The notes beneath the pieces were generated by a model that was given only the letters and a program-made list of their open reading frames with translations, did no database searches and was not told the origin of the DNA. From Panax quinquefolius (Eukaryota; Streptophyta; Magnoliopsida; Apiales; Araliaceae): 64,000 nt of DNA. The stretch is taken from positions 496,001-560,000 of the forward strand of contig JAINUW010000512.1 of assembly GCA_020205615.1 (NCBI GenBank). The letters are read 5' to 3'. The translations under genes were made by a program, and so were the position numbers. This document shows positions 10,598-23,034 of the stretch, piece after piece (within the stretch, counting starts at the first letter, position 1; each line of letters begins with the position of its first letter).

Positions 10598-13237
10598 TGT
10601 AAGACCCCAACTTATTATTAATGAAAATAAATTTCTTCTATTTATTGTTTTGAAATAGTAAGGGTTGATTTGATTAATGTGGTTAGTTATGGGTAAAATG
10701 CGCAAATATTTTAAATAAGCAAGTGGTTATAAAATATTCATTTTTATCAGAGAATATTCATTTGGTCATGGAATATTCTTACTTTGTCGGAGGAGAATAT
10801 TAAATGCGATGGTATGACATTGTTTGGGCCCCATGCTTGGAAAGTGTATGGATGAAGAAAGCGACAAGTATAAGTTGTTTATAAATAACGACGTAGTTAT
10901 TACAGATTATCTTGTTGGAATACCCGGTGGTTAAAACACGATGTCTGGCGTTGTTGCACGAAGGATTGCGGTATTGCACCAATTATTGATTCTTACGTAA
11001 GAAGGCACTACTCAATAATTGTTACGGTAATTCTTATTCAATATTTTATTTTATTGATTCAATAATTCTTTGCATTGATATTTTATATTCTTGTTGTTTT
11101 GATAATTGTCACTACACACGATTTTCTATTATCGAGACAATAATTCATATTATCTGAATAATATTATTAGATAACATTATTGGCAATGTCTAGAAAGTTC
11201 TGTCTAAGGAGAGGTTTGGTCACCTAATTGCGCGCCAGTAAGGAGAAATCCTTATTGGAAAGCCCCCTCTTTCTTGGGAACTGCCTAGTTGTCAGTATTG
11301 TGATTCTGTAATATTATTTATGAATAATTAATTATTAATTTATATGATGAGGAAAATATTCAATTTATGTGGATATAGATGGAGAAAATTTTTAATGTGA
11401 CAATTGTTGAAAATTAATATTTTATCTTTTTCTGATAAAATAATTCATTTAAATATATTATTATATTTTAATAATATAATAATGATGATATTTTTACAAT
11501 GAATGTGGGATATATGAGTTTATGAGGAGGAAGAGTATTTTTGTTGCAATAAATGTTAAAAACATGTTAAATATGTCGGTGGACCCCATTTCTTGACTGA
11601 AATTTGATTATAGCTTATAAAATCGCCCGTTTGTGGATTTCGGTCAATTTCTATTTGGAATTTGGGAAAACTTTATTTTGCAAAGTTGTAGATAATGGAA
11701 TTTCAATGGAAAAGACACAAGTTTCAAATTTTTACGACAAAAAGGGCTATTTATTATTAATTATTGAAGCTCAAGTTCAAATAATTAATTTTTGGAAGTT
11801 TTAATTATTTTTAATATGAAAAACGTTTTTGGTCATTATTGTGGGTCTTGCATGTGATATAAATGGCTGAATTCAGATATAAGAAAGTGGGCGTAAGAAA
11901 TTTGATTATATATATTAATATTATATTAAATTTTACGCTTTGGTGTTCTAAGCATTTTCCTATAAATATGGTGCTTACGTTAGAATTGAAAATCACACCG
12001 AAACTAAAGTTTTTTCTCTTTCTCTCTCGATATATTGGCGTATTCTTGTGAGTACTTTGATACTTTGAGTGTTGTAATCTGATGCAAAAGTTCCTTGACA
12101 TTATATTAGGTTTTTTCTACCGGAAATACTTATTCTTTCGAGGTAAGGGATATTATTTTTTTAAAATGATATTATTTCTTTCAATATCATTATCTTAGGA
12201 GTATTGGTAAGATTTTTCTTGTGAAATTCTTGTCTTTTAGTGTCGTCGGGGTTACTTATTCACGTATACGACCTTAATTATTCACGATATCTGACCTTAT
12301 TCACGAATACGACACTATTCACAGAAAAATTAAATTTTTATTTTTTTGTCCAAAATATCTATTATGGATACTAGCTTTGATTGTATCAATGTTTTGATCA
12401 TTCTTGAATTTTACTCTACTATGATTATTTATGAGGTATTTTTGGACATGGATAAATCGAAATACGAATCCTTAATATTTGTTATTTTGTTTCACTGGAT
12501 TCGTTTCCTTTAAAATATTTTTCATCATCTTCAGTCCTAAATGAGGATATTACTGAATATCTTTGGCCTGTAGTGCAAAGATTAATGATTTCTGATGAAT
12601 ATCTTTGGCCCGTAGTGCAAAGATGAACAGGTGTTTAGATGAACATGACCAATTGATGAATATCTTTGGTGCCTGTAGTGAAAAGATGAATATTTGATTC
12701 CAAATATATATTGATTGATGTTCTGAGGATAAAATATCGATGATAAACTTTTAAATTCATATATAGAAGATAGTAGATTTCATTCTCTACTTAACTCTTC
12801 TAATGAATTATTATTTATTTCTGCGAATATTGATCCGAAACTTGTTGTCTATTGTATTCTATTAGATTTTTTCCTGTTGAAGACTAACGATAATTTCTTC
12901 TATATTATCTTAGTCATAATATTCTTCTTGGGCTAGTTGAGCTCACCCTTTTCCTTTTGTTCCATTTTTTTTCTTCTTAGGAGGCGAGAATGTAGCGAGT
13001 ACTAGTCGGGTATGGAATGATGGTTCTAGAAGTTGTTTTAGTAGTCCTCACCATTTTTGTAAAATAATGTATCAATAATTGTAATGAGGACTTATTTGGG
13101 TATGAATATTGTCTAGATGGCAATATTTGTATTTAAACTCACGAGCTTTTTATGTTGTATTAATAAAGTTGTAGTTGTTTCATACCATGTATTTTGACAA
13201 CTCGAATGGGTGTTGTATACCTATTTTGGGGGTGTCG
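10598..13237 (+). mobile_element. Solo LTR of family A inside element B
   Basis: A complete A-type LTR starts TGTAAGACCCC and ends near GGGGGTGTCGA (expected GTCACA). No internal region is attached and element B sequence lies on both sides. The base string ATCG precedes the LTR (10593-10596) and follows it (13241-13244), consistent with a target duplication of about 5 bp with a damaged edge. A solo LTR is the product of recombination between the two LTRs of one element. Open frames within (11604-11804, 11811-12101 minus) are not genes. Confidence 0.85.
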
Positions 13238-13610
13238 AGAATCGCATACATGCTAGAATAGCAGGACAATATCTCGCATCATGGAAGAGGGCGTAGAGTA
13301 AGGCTATTCAAATACTTTAAGAGGCGATGATAGAAATTGTTTAATTATGTGAAAAACTTATCGGTATTTATATGTAAATTAGATGTGTTTATGAATGAAG
13401 GAATATTTTAATATTTTAAATCTGTAGATTCTTTATCTCGGGATAGATGATGTAAATACTTGATGATGTTATCGTTTGATGTTAAAACTTTTAACTCGAA
13501 TAAATATATCAAGTTGTTTGAGATAATGTGTTAAATAATTATATTAAATTATTGAGTTAAGTCTTAACTATTTAGAGAATTTATTAGAGAATTAATAAGC
13601 ATATGTTTTA
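13238..13610 (+). other. Element B leader between solo LTR and gag
   Basis: The first about 70 bp look like continuation of the accessory ORF. The rest is AT-rich with no ORF, promoter or repeat that I can support. Confidence 0.4.
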
Positions 13611-14698
13611 ATGAAATATGCCGCAAGAAGAAGACAACAACGTCAACCCATTTCAAGAAGGATCTACACAAATAACAACAATAACGATAATGCTAATCAC
13701 ATTCAACAGTTAATGAACTTTCTAACTGGAGCAATGAATAATCAACCTCAAGCTCCACTAAATACAACGTTCAAAGATTTCAAGGCAGTGGGACTGCCAG
13801 AGTTTAAAGGCTCCGTGAACCCGATCGAAGCTCAAATGTGGGTTATGGAAATTGAATTTTTTTTCGATGTTGCTAGAGTTAGAGAAGACCAGAAGACCGC
13901 TTTCGCAACGTTTATGCTGAAATCTGAAGCGAGTTATTGGTGGCAAGCAAACAAGGTCTGTGGAGGTGAAGGTGTGATTACTTGGGAGAGATTCAAAGAG
14001 ATGTTTTTCGAGATGTATTTCCCAACTAACTCATATAACCAAATGGAAGTCCAGTTTCTAGAGTTGAAGCAGGAAAATATGTCTGTACCAGATTATGCGG
14101 CTAGATTCAACGAGTTAGCTAGGTTCTCCCCTTATCAAGTACACACGGATGAGAGAAAAGCAAGAAGGTTTGAACAAGGACTGAAGCCCTGGGTTTATAG
14201 TAAAGTATCAATGTTTCAATTTAAACACTTTTCTTTGGAGTACTAAAAAGGCCATCCTCATTTGAAGGTGGAAGCGATGCGGTGACCAAGCACAATCAAG
14301 ATCAGAAGAAGAAGAAGACTGAAAGTGAAGGAAATAACAAAGCTAGTGGAAGTGGCACAGGAGGTGGTAATTTTAATCAGAAGAAAAGGTGGAATGACAA
14401 CTCATCATCGGGGAATCAGCAAGGAGGTCAGAAGAAGAGGATTGAAGCATGCTCGACCTGCGGGAAAGCTCATCTCGGGGTTTGTATGAAGGGAAAGCGG
14501 GTGTGCTACAATTGTGGTCGGGAGGGCCACATAAAGCACCTTCTCGCCCTAACCCAAAGAAGGGTGCTGCTTCACTTGTGGTTCAAAGGATCATCTCGGA
14601 AAGAGACATCCAAGAAGGGATCGGAGGGACGGGATCGAGGAGAAATCGGGAAACAACAGTGGGAGCACCTTGACTATCACAGGACCAACCGCAACTAA
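13611..14698 (+). CDS. Element B gag (capsid and nucleocapsid), one frame break
   Basis: Gag forms the virus-like particle that packages the element RNA in the cytoplasm. The 211-residue segment 13611-14246 carries the retrotransposon gag domain (the region from WVMEIEFFFDVARV to YAARFNELARFSPY). It stops at 14244-14246. Gag-like basic sequence resumes at 14282-14698, with a first zinc knuckle starting CYNCGREGHIK near residues 79-89. The knuckle's last Cys is lost by a local shift, and a second knuckle-like segment is visible only in another frame. An in-frame start may also lie at the inner ATG 13618. It is largely intact but unlikely to give full-length product. Confidence 0.8.
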
Positions 14699-14954
14699 CC
14701 GACCGACCGCTAGAACATTCAATATGATGGTGCAGGATGCAGTTCAGTCTCGTGATGTGGTGTCAGGTATCATTCCGATCAATAAAGTTAATGCATATGT
14801 ATTATTTGATTCGGGTGCTACTTGTTCCTTTATATCCGATGACTTTGCTAAGAACTTAGATTTGCCTAAGGATAAGTTGGATTACCCCATGAACATAGAA
14901 ATTACGAATAGAGAAATAATCCCTGTTATATATCAAGATGGCACCGCATCTTAG
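14670..14954 (+). pseudogene. Element B protease, truncated
   Basis: Residues 46-58 read YVLFDSGATCSFI, with the Asp-Ser-Gly active-site motif intact. Only 94 residues remain. The usual second half (hydrophobic flap and the GMDWL-type segment) and the linker to reverse transcriptase are missing. At 14930-14972 the DNA jumps to the sequence just before reverse transcriptase, with ATGGCAC repeated on either side of the probable deletion. This internal deletion would disable the element on its own. Confidence 0.75.
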
Positions 14955-14972
14955 AATGGCACTTAGGTAGAG

Positions 14973-15869
14973 ATGAAAGAATTAATGGTACAACTACAAG
15001 AATTACTGGACAAGAAGTACATTCAACCGAGCGTATCGCCGTGGGGAGCGCCGGTGTTGTTTGTGAAGAAGAATGATGGAATGATGTGGCTCTGCATTGA
15101 TTACAGAGAACTGAATAAGGTCACGATTAAAAATAGATATCCATTACCGAGGATCAATGATCTGTTTGATCAATTGAAGGGAGAAAAATACTTTTCCAAG
15201 ATTGATTTGTGAAGTGGTTATCATCAACTGAAGGTGAGACCAGAGGATGTACTGAAGACAGCGTTCAGAACACGATATGGTCACTACGAATTTTTGGATA
15301 TGTCATTTGGTCCAACAAATGCTCCTGCAACATTTATGGGATTAATGAATGGTATGTTCAAACCATTTTTGGACAAGTTCGTAGTGGTATTTATAGATGA
15401 TATTTTGGTATATTCAAAAACCAAGGAAGAACATGAAGAGCATTTGAGATTAACATTGGAAGTATTGAGAAAGGAGAAGTTGTATGCCAAGTTTTCAAAA
15501 TACGAATTTTGGATCGAGCGGGTGCAATTTCTTGGGCACGTCATCGATAAAAATGGAATTTCGGTAGATCCATCCAAAGTTGAAGTTGTGATTAACTGGG
15601 ATCAGTCAAGGACGCCGTCGAAAGTACGAAGTTTTCTTGGATTGGCAGGATATTATAGAAGGTTCATTCAAGACTTTTCCAAGATCAAAACTCCACTAAC
15701 GAATTTAACTCGAAAAGTGGTGAAATTTGTTTGGACGGAGAAGTGTGAGGAAAGCTTTGATGAATTAAAGAAGAGGTTGAGTACAACACCCGTGTTGTTT
15801 CTTAGGACGATACATGAAATTTTGTTATTTATAGTGATGCGTCGCATAAAGGACTTGGCCGTGTGCTGA
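14973..15869 (+). pseudogene. Element B reverse transcriptase with one in-frame stop
   Basis: The reverse transcriptase domain is well preserved. Fingers are at 14973-15212 ([34 protein letters not shown]) and the palm at 15234-15869, including [13 protein letters not shown] and the catalytic FIDD box in [14 protein letters not shown] near 15375-15415. The thumb/connection [13 protein letters not shown] and [12 protein letters not shown] follow. The two parts share one frame, separated only by TGA at 15210-15212 where Arg is expected (FSKIDL-stop-SGYH). A frameshift after 15780 leads into RNase H. Confidence 0.88.
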
Positions 15870-16240
15870 TGCAAAACAGCAAAGTCATTGCGCATGCATC
15901 ACGAAAATTGAAGGATTACGAGAATGGATATCCGACCCACGACTTGGAGTTAGCTAAAGTAGTTTTTGCTTTGAAAATCTGGAGGCACTATCTCTATGGG
16001 GAGAAATGTTAAATATATACAGACCACAAGAGTCTGAAATATATTTTTACACAGAAGGACTTGAATATCATGCCAAAGAAGATGGTTAGAGTTAATTAAA
16101 GACTACGACTGTGAGATTTTATACCATCCGGGTAAGGCAAATGTCGTTGCCGACGCCTTAAGTAGAAAGGGTAGGGAGAAGTTGATGATGTTGACCCGCT
16201 CGGAGGAGCTAATTTGAAATGGAGAACCGGAGTTGGAAGT
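15780..16240 (+). pseudogene. Element B RNase H region, frameshifted
   Basis: In shifted frames the DNA encodes the RNase H start (a [14 protein letters not shown] stretch near 15830-15860), [21 protein letters not shown] near 15940-16000, [16 protein letters not shown] near 16020-16070, and the end ADALSRK near 16152-16170. RNase H removes the RNA strand during cDNA synthesis. At least two indels break it. Confidence 0.75.
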
Positions 16241-17320
16241 GAAGTATCCTATAGAAATTGATGACAAGCTATTTCGGATTTGATGCAACTGATACAACCC
16301 TCTTGGATAAAGTTAAGGAGGCTCAACTTGAGACTTATGAATGCAAAAAGGTGATAAGAGGAAGATATCCGAAGGAACCGAACCAAGATTTAAGATGGAT
16401 AAGGAAGGAATCTTTGAGATTTGAGAGCAGAATTTGGGTACCGCTTGAGTACCGGAGATTAAGGAAGACATTTTGAGTGAGGCTCATAGCTCACGATATT
16501 TGATTCTACCGGTAGTACCAAGATGTATCAAGATCTTTGACAACACTTACGGTGGCCAAATTTGAAAGCGTGATGTTGCGAGAATGTGTTGCCAAGTGTC
16601 TGACTTGTCAGAAAGTGAAAGCAGAATATCAGAGACCAAGTGGGTTGCTACAACCGTTAGAGATCCCAGAATGGAAATGGGAACATATTACAATGGACTT
16701 CGTGGTTAGCCTTCCGACAAATCAGAAAGGCTATGACGCAGTATGGGTTATCGTTGACCGATTGACGAAATCCACACACTTCCTTTCGATCAAAATCAGA
16801 TTCAACTTAGATCAGTTGGCAAGGTTATATGTGAAAGAGATTGTTTTGAGGCACGGAGTGCCAATGTCAATTGTTTCCGATAGAGATCCAAGCTTTACAT
16901 CGAACTTCTGGAAACGTCTACAAGAATGCACGGGTACGCAATTACGAATGAGTACAACATATCACCCTCAGACAGATGGACAGAGCGAAAGAACGATTCA
17001 AACATTAGAAGATATGCTAAGAGCCTGTGTAATGGACTTTAAAGGAAATTGGGATGATCACCTACCGCTCGTGGAGTTCGGCTACAACAACAGTTACCAC
17101 GCTAGTATTGGCATGCCGCCTTATGAAGCATTATACGGCAGAAAGTGCAGAACTCCATTTTACTGGGATGAAGTTGGCGAAAAGAGCGATTCTTTAGGTA
17201 TTTAATTGGTACAATGACGGTGAGAAATAGTCAAAGTAATCCGAACACGACTGGTAGCAGCTCAAGATAAGCAGAAGAAATATGCCGATCCACATCGTAA
17301 AAATGTTGAGTTTGAATCGG
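16241..17320 (+). pseudogene. Element B integrase (zinc-binding and catalytic core)
   Basis: The core is open across 16537-17205 (222 residues). The CLTCQKVK half of the HHCC zinc motif is at residues 22-29. The three catalytic acidic residues are visible: Asp in HITMDFV, Asp in IVSDRDPSF, and Glu in [14 protein letters not shown]. The N-terminal His pair lies upstream in broken frames (16480-16540). A frame break at 17205 separates the core from its C-terminal part, which continues in other frames to the next segment. Confidence 0.85.
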
Positions 17321-17334
17321 GTAGTTATGTATTC

Positions 17335-17736
17335 TTGAAGGTCTCTCCCTGGAAGGGAAAGATCAAGTTCGGAAAGAAAGGAAAATTAAGCCCAAGATTC
17401 ATTGAACCATTTGAAGTACTACGAAGAATCGGTGAAGTTGCGTATGAGGTAGCCCTACCTCCAACACTAGAGAATGTCCACAACGTCTTCCATGTTTTTA
17501 TTTTACGACCCTACAAACCCGATTACAAGCATGTAATTGAATACGAACCCCTGCATTTTGAAAAAGACTTATCTTACGAAGAAATTCCTGTTCAAATTGT
17601 CGACAGAAAAGAACAAGTTCTCAGAAATAAAGTAATACCTTATGTTAAGGTAATTTGGAGGAACCACAATGCTGAAGAAGCTACGTGGGAACTCGAAGAG
17701 AATATGATGAAGAATTACCCTCATTTATTTACTTAA
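17335..17736 (+). CDS. Element B integrase C-terminus and chromodomain
   Basis: This 133-residue open segment starts in the integrase GPF/Y-type region (GKLSPRFIEPFEVLRRIGEV), passes VHNVFHVFILRPY, and ends with a chromodomain-like tail (VIPYVKVIWRNHNAEEATWE). That tail is typical of chromoviruses of the Tekay/Del type, whose chromodomain is thought to steer insertion into heterochromatin. The natural polyprotein stop (TAA) follows at 17734-17736, with the polypurine tract 35 bp downstream. The upstream frame is interrupted. Confidence 0.85.
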   Translation: MKVSPWKGKIKFGKKGKLSPRFIEPFEVLRRIGEVAYEVALPPTLENVHNVFHVFILRPYKPDYKHVIEYEPLHFEKDLSYEEIPVQIVDRKEQVLRNKVIPYVKVIWRNHNAEEATWELEENMMKNYPHLFT

Positions 17737-17770
17737 ATTATGTGTAAGCGATTCTAGGGAAAAATCTTTG

Positions 17771-17783
17771 TAAGGGGGGAGAA
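17771..17783 (+). other. Polypurine tract of element B
   Basis: TAAGGGGGGAGAA precedes TGTAATGGG, which is taken as the start of the 3' LTR. Confidence 0.75.
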
Positions 17784-20406
17784 TGTAATGGGTCAAATTT
17801 ATTGAGTCGTGATTACGGGGATGTAATCTTTTAAAGGGAAAGATGTGACGAATGAGTTTTTTCTAATTTCATTTTAATATTTATTGGATTAAATAAATAT
17901 TTTTGATGATTTAAATTTTAGATTAAATAATTAATTGATGCAATTGTGATAGATTAATTTAATTATATGTGTTATACTTATTAAATTAATGTGGAGAATA
18001 TTTATTATTCAAGTATGTATTTATGTGAGCTTATTGAATTAAATGATACGTTTAATTAAGCATAATGTTATTTTAATTAATGTAATAATTAATTTGAGAT
18101 TTAATAATTTGACATAATTAATAAATAAGAAATTAATTATGTGACTATATGAATTAATGACAAATTATCATATTTTATTTAAAGTAAAGTAAATAAGATA
18201 ATTGATTTATTTTCTAATTGGATGTGACATTATTCAACTATAGTATAAGAGATTGATTAAAATAATTAGAAGTGTTATTTATTGTTAGCCAAACATGGCC
18301 TTAGTGGGAGTTAAGGACAGTTAACCCATGATGGGTAACCGACCTCCACATCGCGTCAGTTCTTTATATTATAAGTCTTCTTTTTGTTTTATTATTTTGC
18401 TAAGTGCGGAAAAACAAAAGCAGAGAGGAAAGAGAGTTTGAGAATTAGGGAGATTAAAAGAGAGAAGAAGTGTGGAAATTGAGAGTTGTTAACTTATTAT
18501 CACCTTGTGTAATCCAAGCAGAGAATAATCGGGGTAATCTCCTCCTTCCCAAATTTTAAATTTACGTTGTTTAAGTTTTCACAAAAAATGGCTTCACGTT
18601 TTGTTAAAAACACTATGAATGGGAAAAGGGTATGATTATGGGTTTGGGTATGTGTTAAGATGTATCATATCGTATTTGATTATATATATTATGTAAACCA
18701 TATCATCAGTTTCATAATATTATAACGTATGTTATGGCCTCAAAATTTACAGAGTATAGAAATATGGCCATATGGCCCTTATACGTGATTTTAATATGTC
18801 AAACATAAATTGTTTTGTAAAATTTCCACGTGTATATAATTATGCATGCTAAAATGAAGAAAACGAAATTTGAATGGATGGATTTGGTGTTATAAGGAAT
18901 CCGTAGTGTTAAAATTTTATATTTTTGTTCAAAACCTTCAAGAACACCAAGAACAGTGAACTTTACATGTTTTAATTCTGTAATTATGTGTTTTAACATG
19001 TTAAAATCATGCTAGAAGGGTTAAGTAGTGATCATATATGTATTACAGTGTTTGGACATGTCTAATTTCGTGTAAAAATAAACTAATTGGAAGTTATGAG
19101 CATATTCTGTGTTCTTCACAGAACGTATAATTTTACTTGTGATTGATTTTTGGCATAATTTGACCTTGTTATGTTCATGAATCGCAGAATCGCAAAAACT
19201 ACGAGAAAATGAGCACAGGTAACCCCTCCCCCATTAGGCGTTACTACTAAACTAAATTACTAAACTAAATGACAAAAATAAAAAAATAAAAATAAAAAAA
19301 TAAATATTCGATGAAAATTATTATTAAAATAAATTAAATATTTTAATTGAGATATTATGGAATAAAATAAATATTTGATGAAAATTATTATTAAAATATT
19401 TATAAAATAAATTAAATATTTTAATTGAGATATTTATGGTATAAAATAAATATTCGATGAAAATTATTATTAAAATATTTATAAAATAAATTAAATATTT
19501 TAATTGAGATATTATGGAATAAAATAAATATTTGATAAAATTATTATTAAAATATTTATAAAATAAATAATATATTTTAATTGAGATATTTATGGAAAAA
19601 AATAAATATTCGATGGAAATTATTATGAAATAATTTATTCGAGAGTAATAATAATAATGTGAGAATGAAAATATTCTAATTTAATTAATTAATTAAATTA
19701 GAAGGGTAATGATTTGTTAAATAAAGTGGAGTTTATATTAAATAATTAAGTGAAAATGTAACTAATGAATGTCGTGAATACATATGGTATGTGTGTAGGA
19801 TTTGTGGTGAGCGGAAGTAGTAATCGTTTAGCCTACATGCGAGGCAAGTTTCCTAACCCTACTTTGTTATCATTATTCAAGTTTATAAATCAAGTTCGGT
19901 TTGTTATATTAAAGATTATCTATCATTTCAAAGTATGATTACATTATACAATACTTGTTCTATTGTATACCTCTTAAGATTTTTATTCAATTTAATTATC
20001 ATTTATTGTTGAACCTTATTATACTAGCGAACCCTTAATTGATTCGACTAGTCCATAGTTGATGAACATTCTAAATTTCAGAACTCTTATTGAATTATCC
20101 AAACAAAACTTCCTTTGGTGTGGACTCTGATGTCAAACTGAGATGAACAACCCTGTATAGGGATTTCTTATACGTTAAGCGTTAAGATATTGTGCGATGT
20201 AGATGGTACTAAGGGTGATCCCCCTAAATCACAGTAGAAGAGTCCATAGTCTTATAGCTGTTAAAGGTTTCAAGTATAACCCTTGATAACCTAGGACATA
20301 GTTCAAGGTCTTATGACCCTCAGAAATCTTTTGAATTCTTGTTATTCATTCTTGATTCAAAAGTTGAGCTTTTATTTCAGAAGTCTTTGATTCACTCGCA
20401 TGTTAT
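17784..20406 (+). repeat. Family B 3' LTR, interrupted at its 3' side
   Basis: It starts TGTAATGGG next to the polypurine tract. From 18283 it is collinear with 7229-9353. At 20406 a minus-strand A element begins, and the last 400 bp of the LTR are not found downstream. High similarity to the 5' LTR suggests recent insertion of B. It holds the same 78-bp tandem repeat (19325-19640). A 66-codon minus frame at 18799-18999 is not convincing. Confidence 0.8.
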
Positions 20407-21716
20407 TGTGACGCCCCCAAAATAGGTATACATCACCCATTCTGAGTTGTTAATACATGGTACAGAAACAACTACAACTTTATTATTACAACAAGAAAGC
20501 TGTGAGTTTGAATACAAATATTATCTTACAGACAATATCTATACTCAAATAAATCCTCATCACATTTATTGATACATTATTTTACAAAAATGGTGAGGAC
20601 TACTAAACAAACTCTCTAGAACCTTCATTCCATACCCCAGGCTTCGTACTTCATTTATATTTTCGCCTCCCGAGAAGAAAAATGGAACAAAAAGGAAAAG
20701 GGTGAGCTCAACTAGCCCAAGTAAAGAATATTATGACTAAGATAATATACAACAAATTATCATTAGTCTTCAACAAAAAAAAAACTAATAGAATACAATA
20801 GACAACAAGTTTTAAACCAATATTCGCGTGAAAATAATAATTCATTAGAAGAGTTAAGTAGAGAATGCAAACTACTATCTTATATGTATGAATTTAAAAG
20901 TTCGATTGTCTATCTTTTATCCTGTAACATCAATCAATATACATACGGAATCAAATATTCATCTTTGCACTCTGGGCCAAAGATATTCATCGATTAGTCA
21001 TGTTCATCTAAACACTGTTCATCTTTGCACTACGTGCCAAAGATATTCATCGAAATCATTCATCTTTGCACTACTGGGCCAAAGATATTCAATAATATCA
21101 TCATTTAAAGGTGAGGATAATGAAAATATTTTTAAAAAGCGAATCCGATTGAAACAAAATGACAAGGATTAAGGATTAAGGATTCGTACTTTGTTTTATC
21201 CATGTCCAACAATACCTCAAAAATAATCATAGTGGTGTAAAAGTCAAGAATGATCAAAACATGGATACAATCAAAGTTAGTATCCACAATAGATATTTTA
21301 GTCGAAAAGGAAAATTTTCATTTTTCGATGAATAGTCTTGAAATGATTAAGTAAATAGTGTCGATATCGTGAATAGGTCAGTATCGTGAATAGTAACTCC
21401 AACACCAAAAGTTCTAAATTTGATAAAAACTTGGATCAATATTTCAACATAATGATATTGAAGAAATAATATCATTACAAAAAAAAAATATCCCTTACCT
21501 CACAAAGACAGATCTTACTTAGTTGAAACACATTTGGATATAGGCTATGACTTGAACTTGCATCAGTATAGCAATACTAAAAATAAACTCAAAATACTCA
21601 CAAGAATAAACTCGATAATATAGAGAGAAAACTTGATTTAAGTGTGATTTTCAATTCTAACCTAAGCACCCTATTTATAGGAAAATACTTAGAACACAAA
21701 GCAAAAAAAAAAATTT

Positions 21717-21752
<36 letters not shown>

Positions 21753-23034
21753 AATTCATACGCCCACTTTAGAATTCAGCTCCTAGCATTTCCCACATGC
21801 CACCTTCTAGAAAAGTAAGAAAAAAAACATTTTTCATAAAATAAATAATTAAAACTTCCAAAAATCAATTATTTCGGAGCTTCAGAACTTTAATAATTCA
21901 TAATAAATAGCCATTTTATCAGAAAATTTGAATCTCGCGACTTTTTATAGGAAATTCAATTCTCTACAACTCTGCAGAAGAAAGTTTTTCCCAATTCCAA
22001 ATAGAAATTGACCGAAATCCACAAACGGACGATTTTACAAGCTATAATCAAATTTCAGTCAGTAAATGGGGTCCACCGACATGTTTAACATGTTTTAAAC
22101 ATTTATTGCAACAAAAATACTCTTTCTCCTCGTATACTCATATATCCCACATTTGTTGTAAACATATCACCATTATTATATTATTAAAATATAATAATAT
22201 ATTTAAATGAATTATTTTATCAGAAAAAGATAAAATTTCAATTTTCAACAATTGTCACATTAAAAATTTTCTCCATCTATATCCACATAAAATCAACATT
22301 TTCCTCATCATATGAATCAATAATTAATTAATCACAAATAATATTACGAGAATCACAATATTGATAAACTGTGAAGTTCGGGAAGAGGGGCTTTCAATAA
22401 GAATTTCTCTCTCTTCTTGGTAGCGCATGATTAGGTGACCAAACCTCTCCTTATGCGAACTTTCTAGACATTGCCAATAATGTTATCTAATAATATTATT
22501 GAGATAATATGAATTATTGCTTCGATAATGAAAAATCTTGTGTAATGACAATTATTGAAACAACAAAGAATATAAAATATCAACGCAAACAATTATTAAA
22601 TCAATAAAATAATATCTTTGATAAGTAATTATCGTAACCATTATTGAGTAGTGCCTTCTTACGTAAGAATCAATAATTGGTGCAATACTGAGTGTCTTCT
22701 TGTGTTTTAACCACCGAGTATTTTAACGGTATTACTTGAGTAATAACTACTGTTGTTATTTTTAAACAACTTATATTTGTCGTTTTCTTCATCCAATCGT
22801 TTTTTTAGTTATGGGGCCCACAAAAGCTGCGTCGTAAATACAAATATTCCCGATGTTGAAGAATATTCCACGACCAAACGAATATTCCAAACAACAATGA
22901 ATATTTTATAACCACTTGCTTATTTTGAAATATTTGCGTATTTTACCCATAACTATCCACATTAATCAAATCAACCCTTACTATTTCAAAATAGAGAAAA
23001 TTAAATTTCATTAATAATAAGTTGGGATCTTACA
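20407..23034 (-). repeat. Family A 3' LTR, minus strand (2.63 kb)
   Basis: Read on the minus strand it starts TGTAAGATCCC after the polypurine tract and ends GGGGGCGTCACA at 20407. It is inserted in the family B LTR after GTTAT. An (AT)n run lies at 21718-21750. A minus-strand core promoter is likely at the CCTATTTATAGG box near 21670. Confidence 0.9.
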
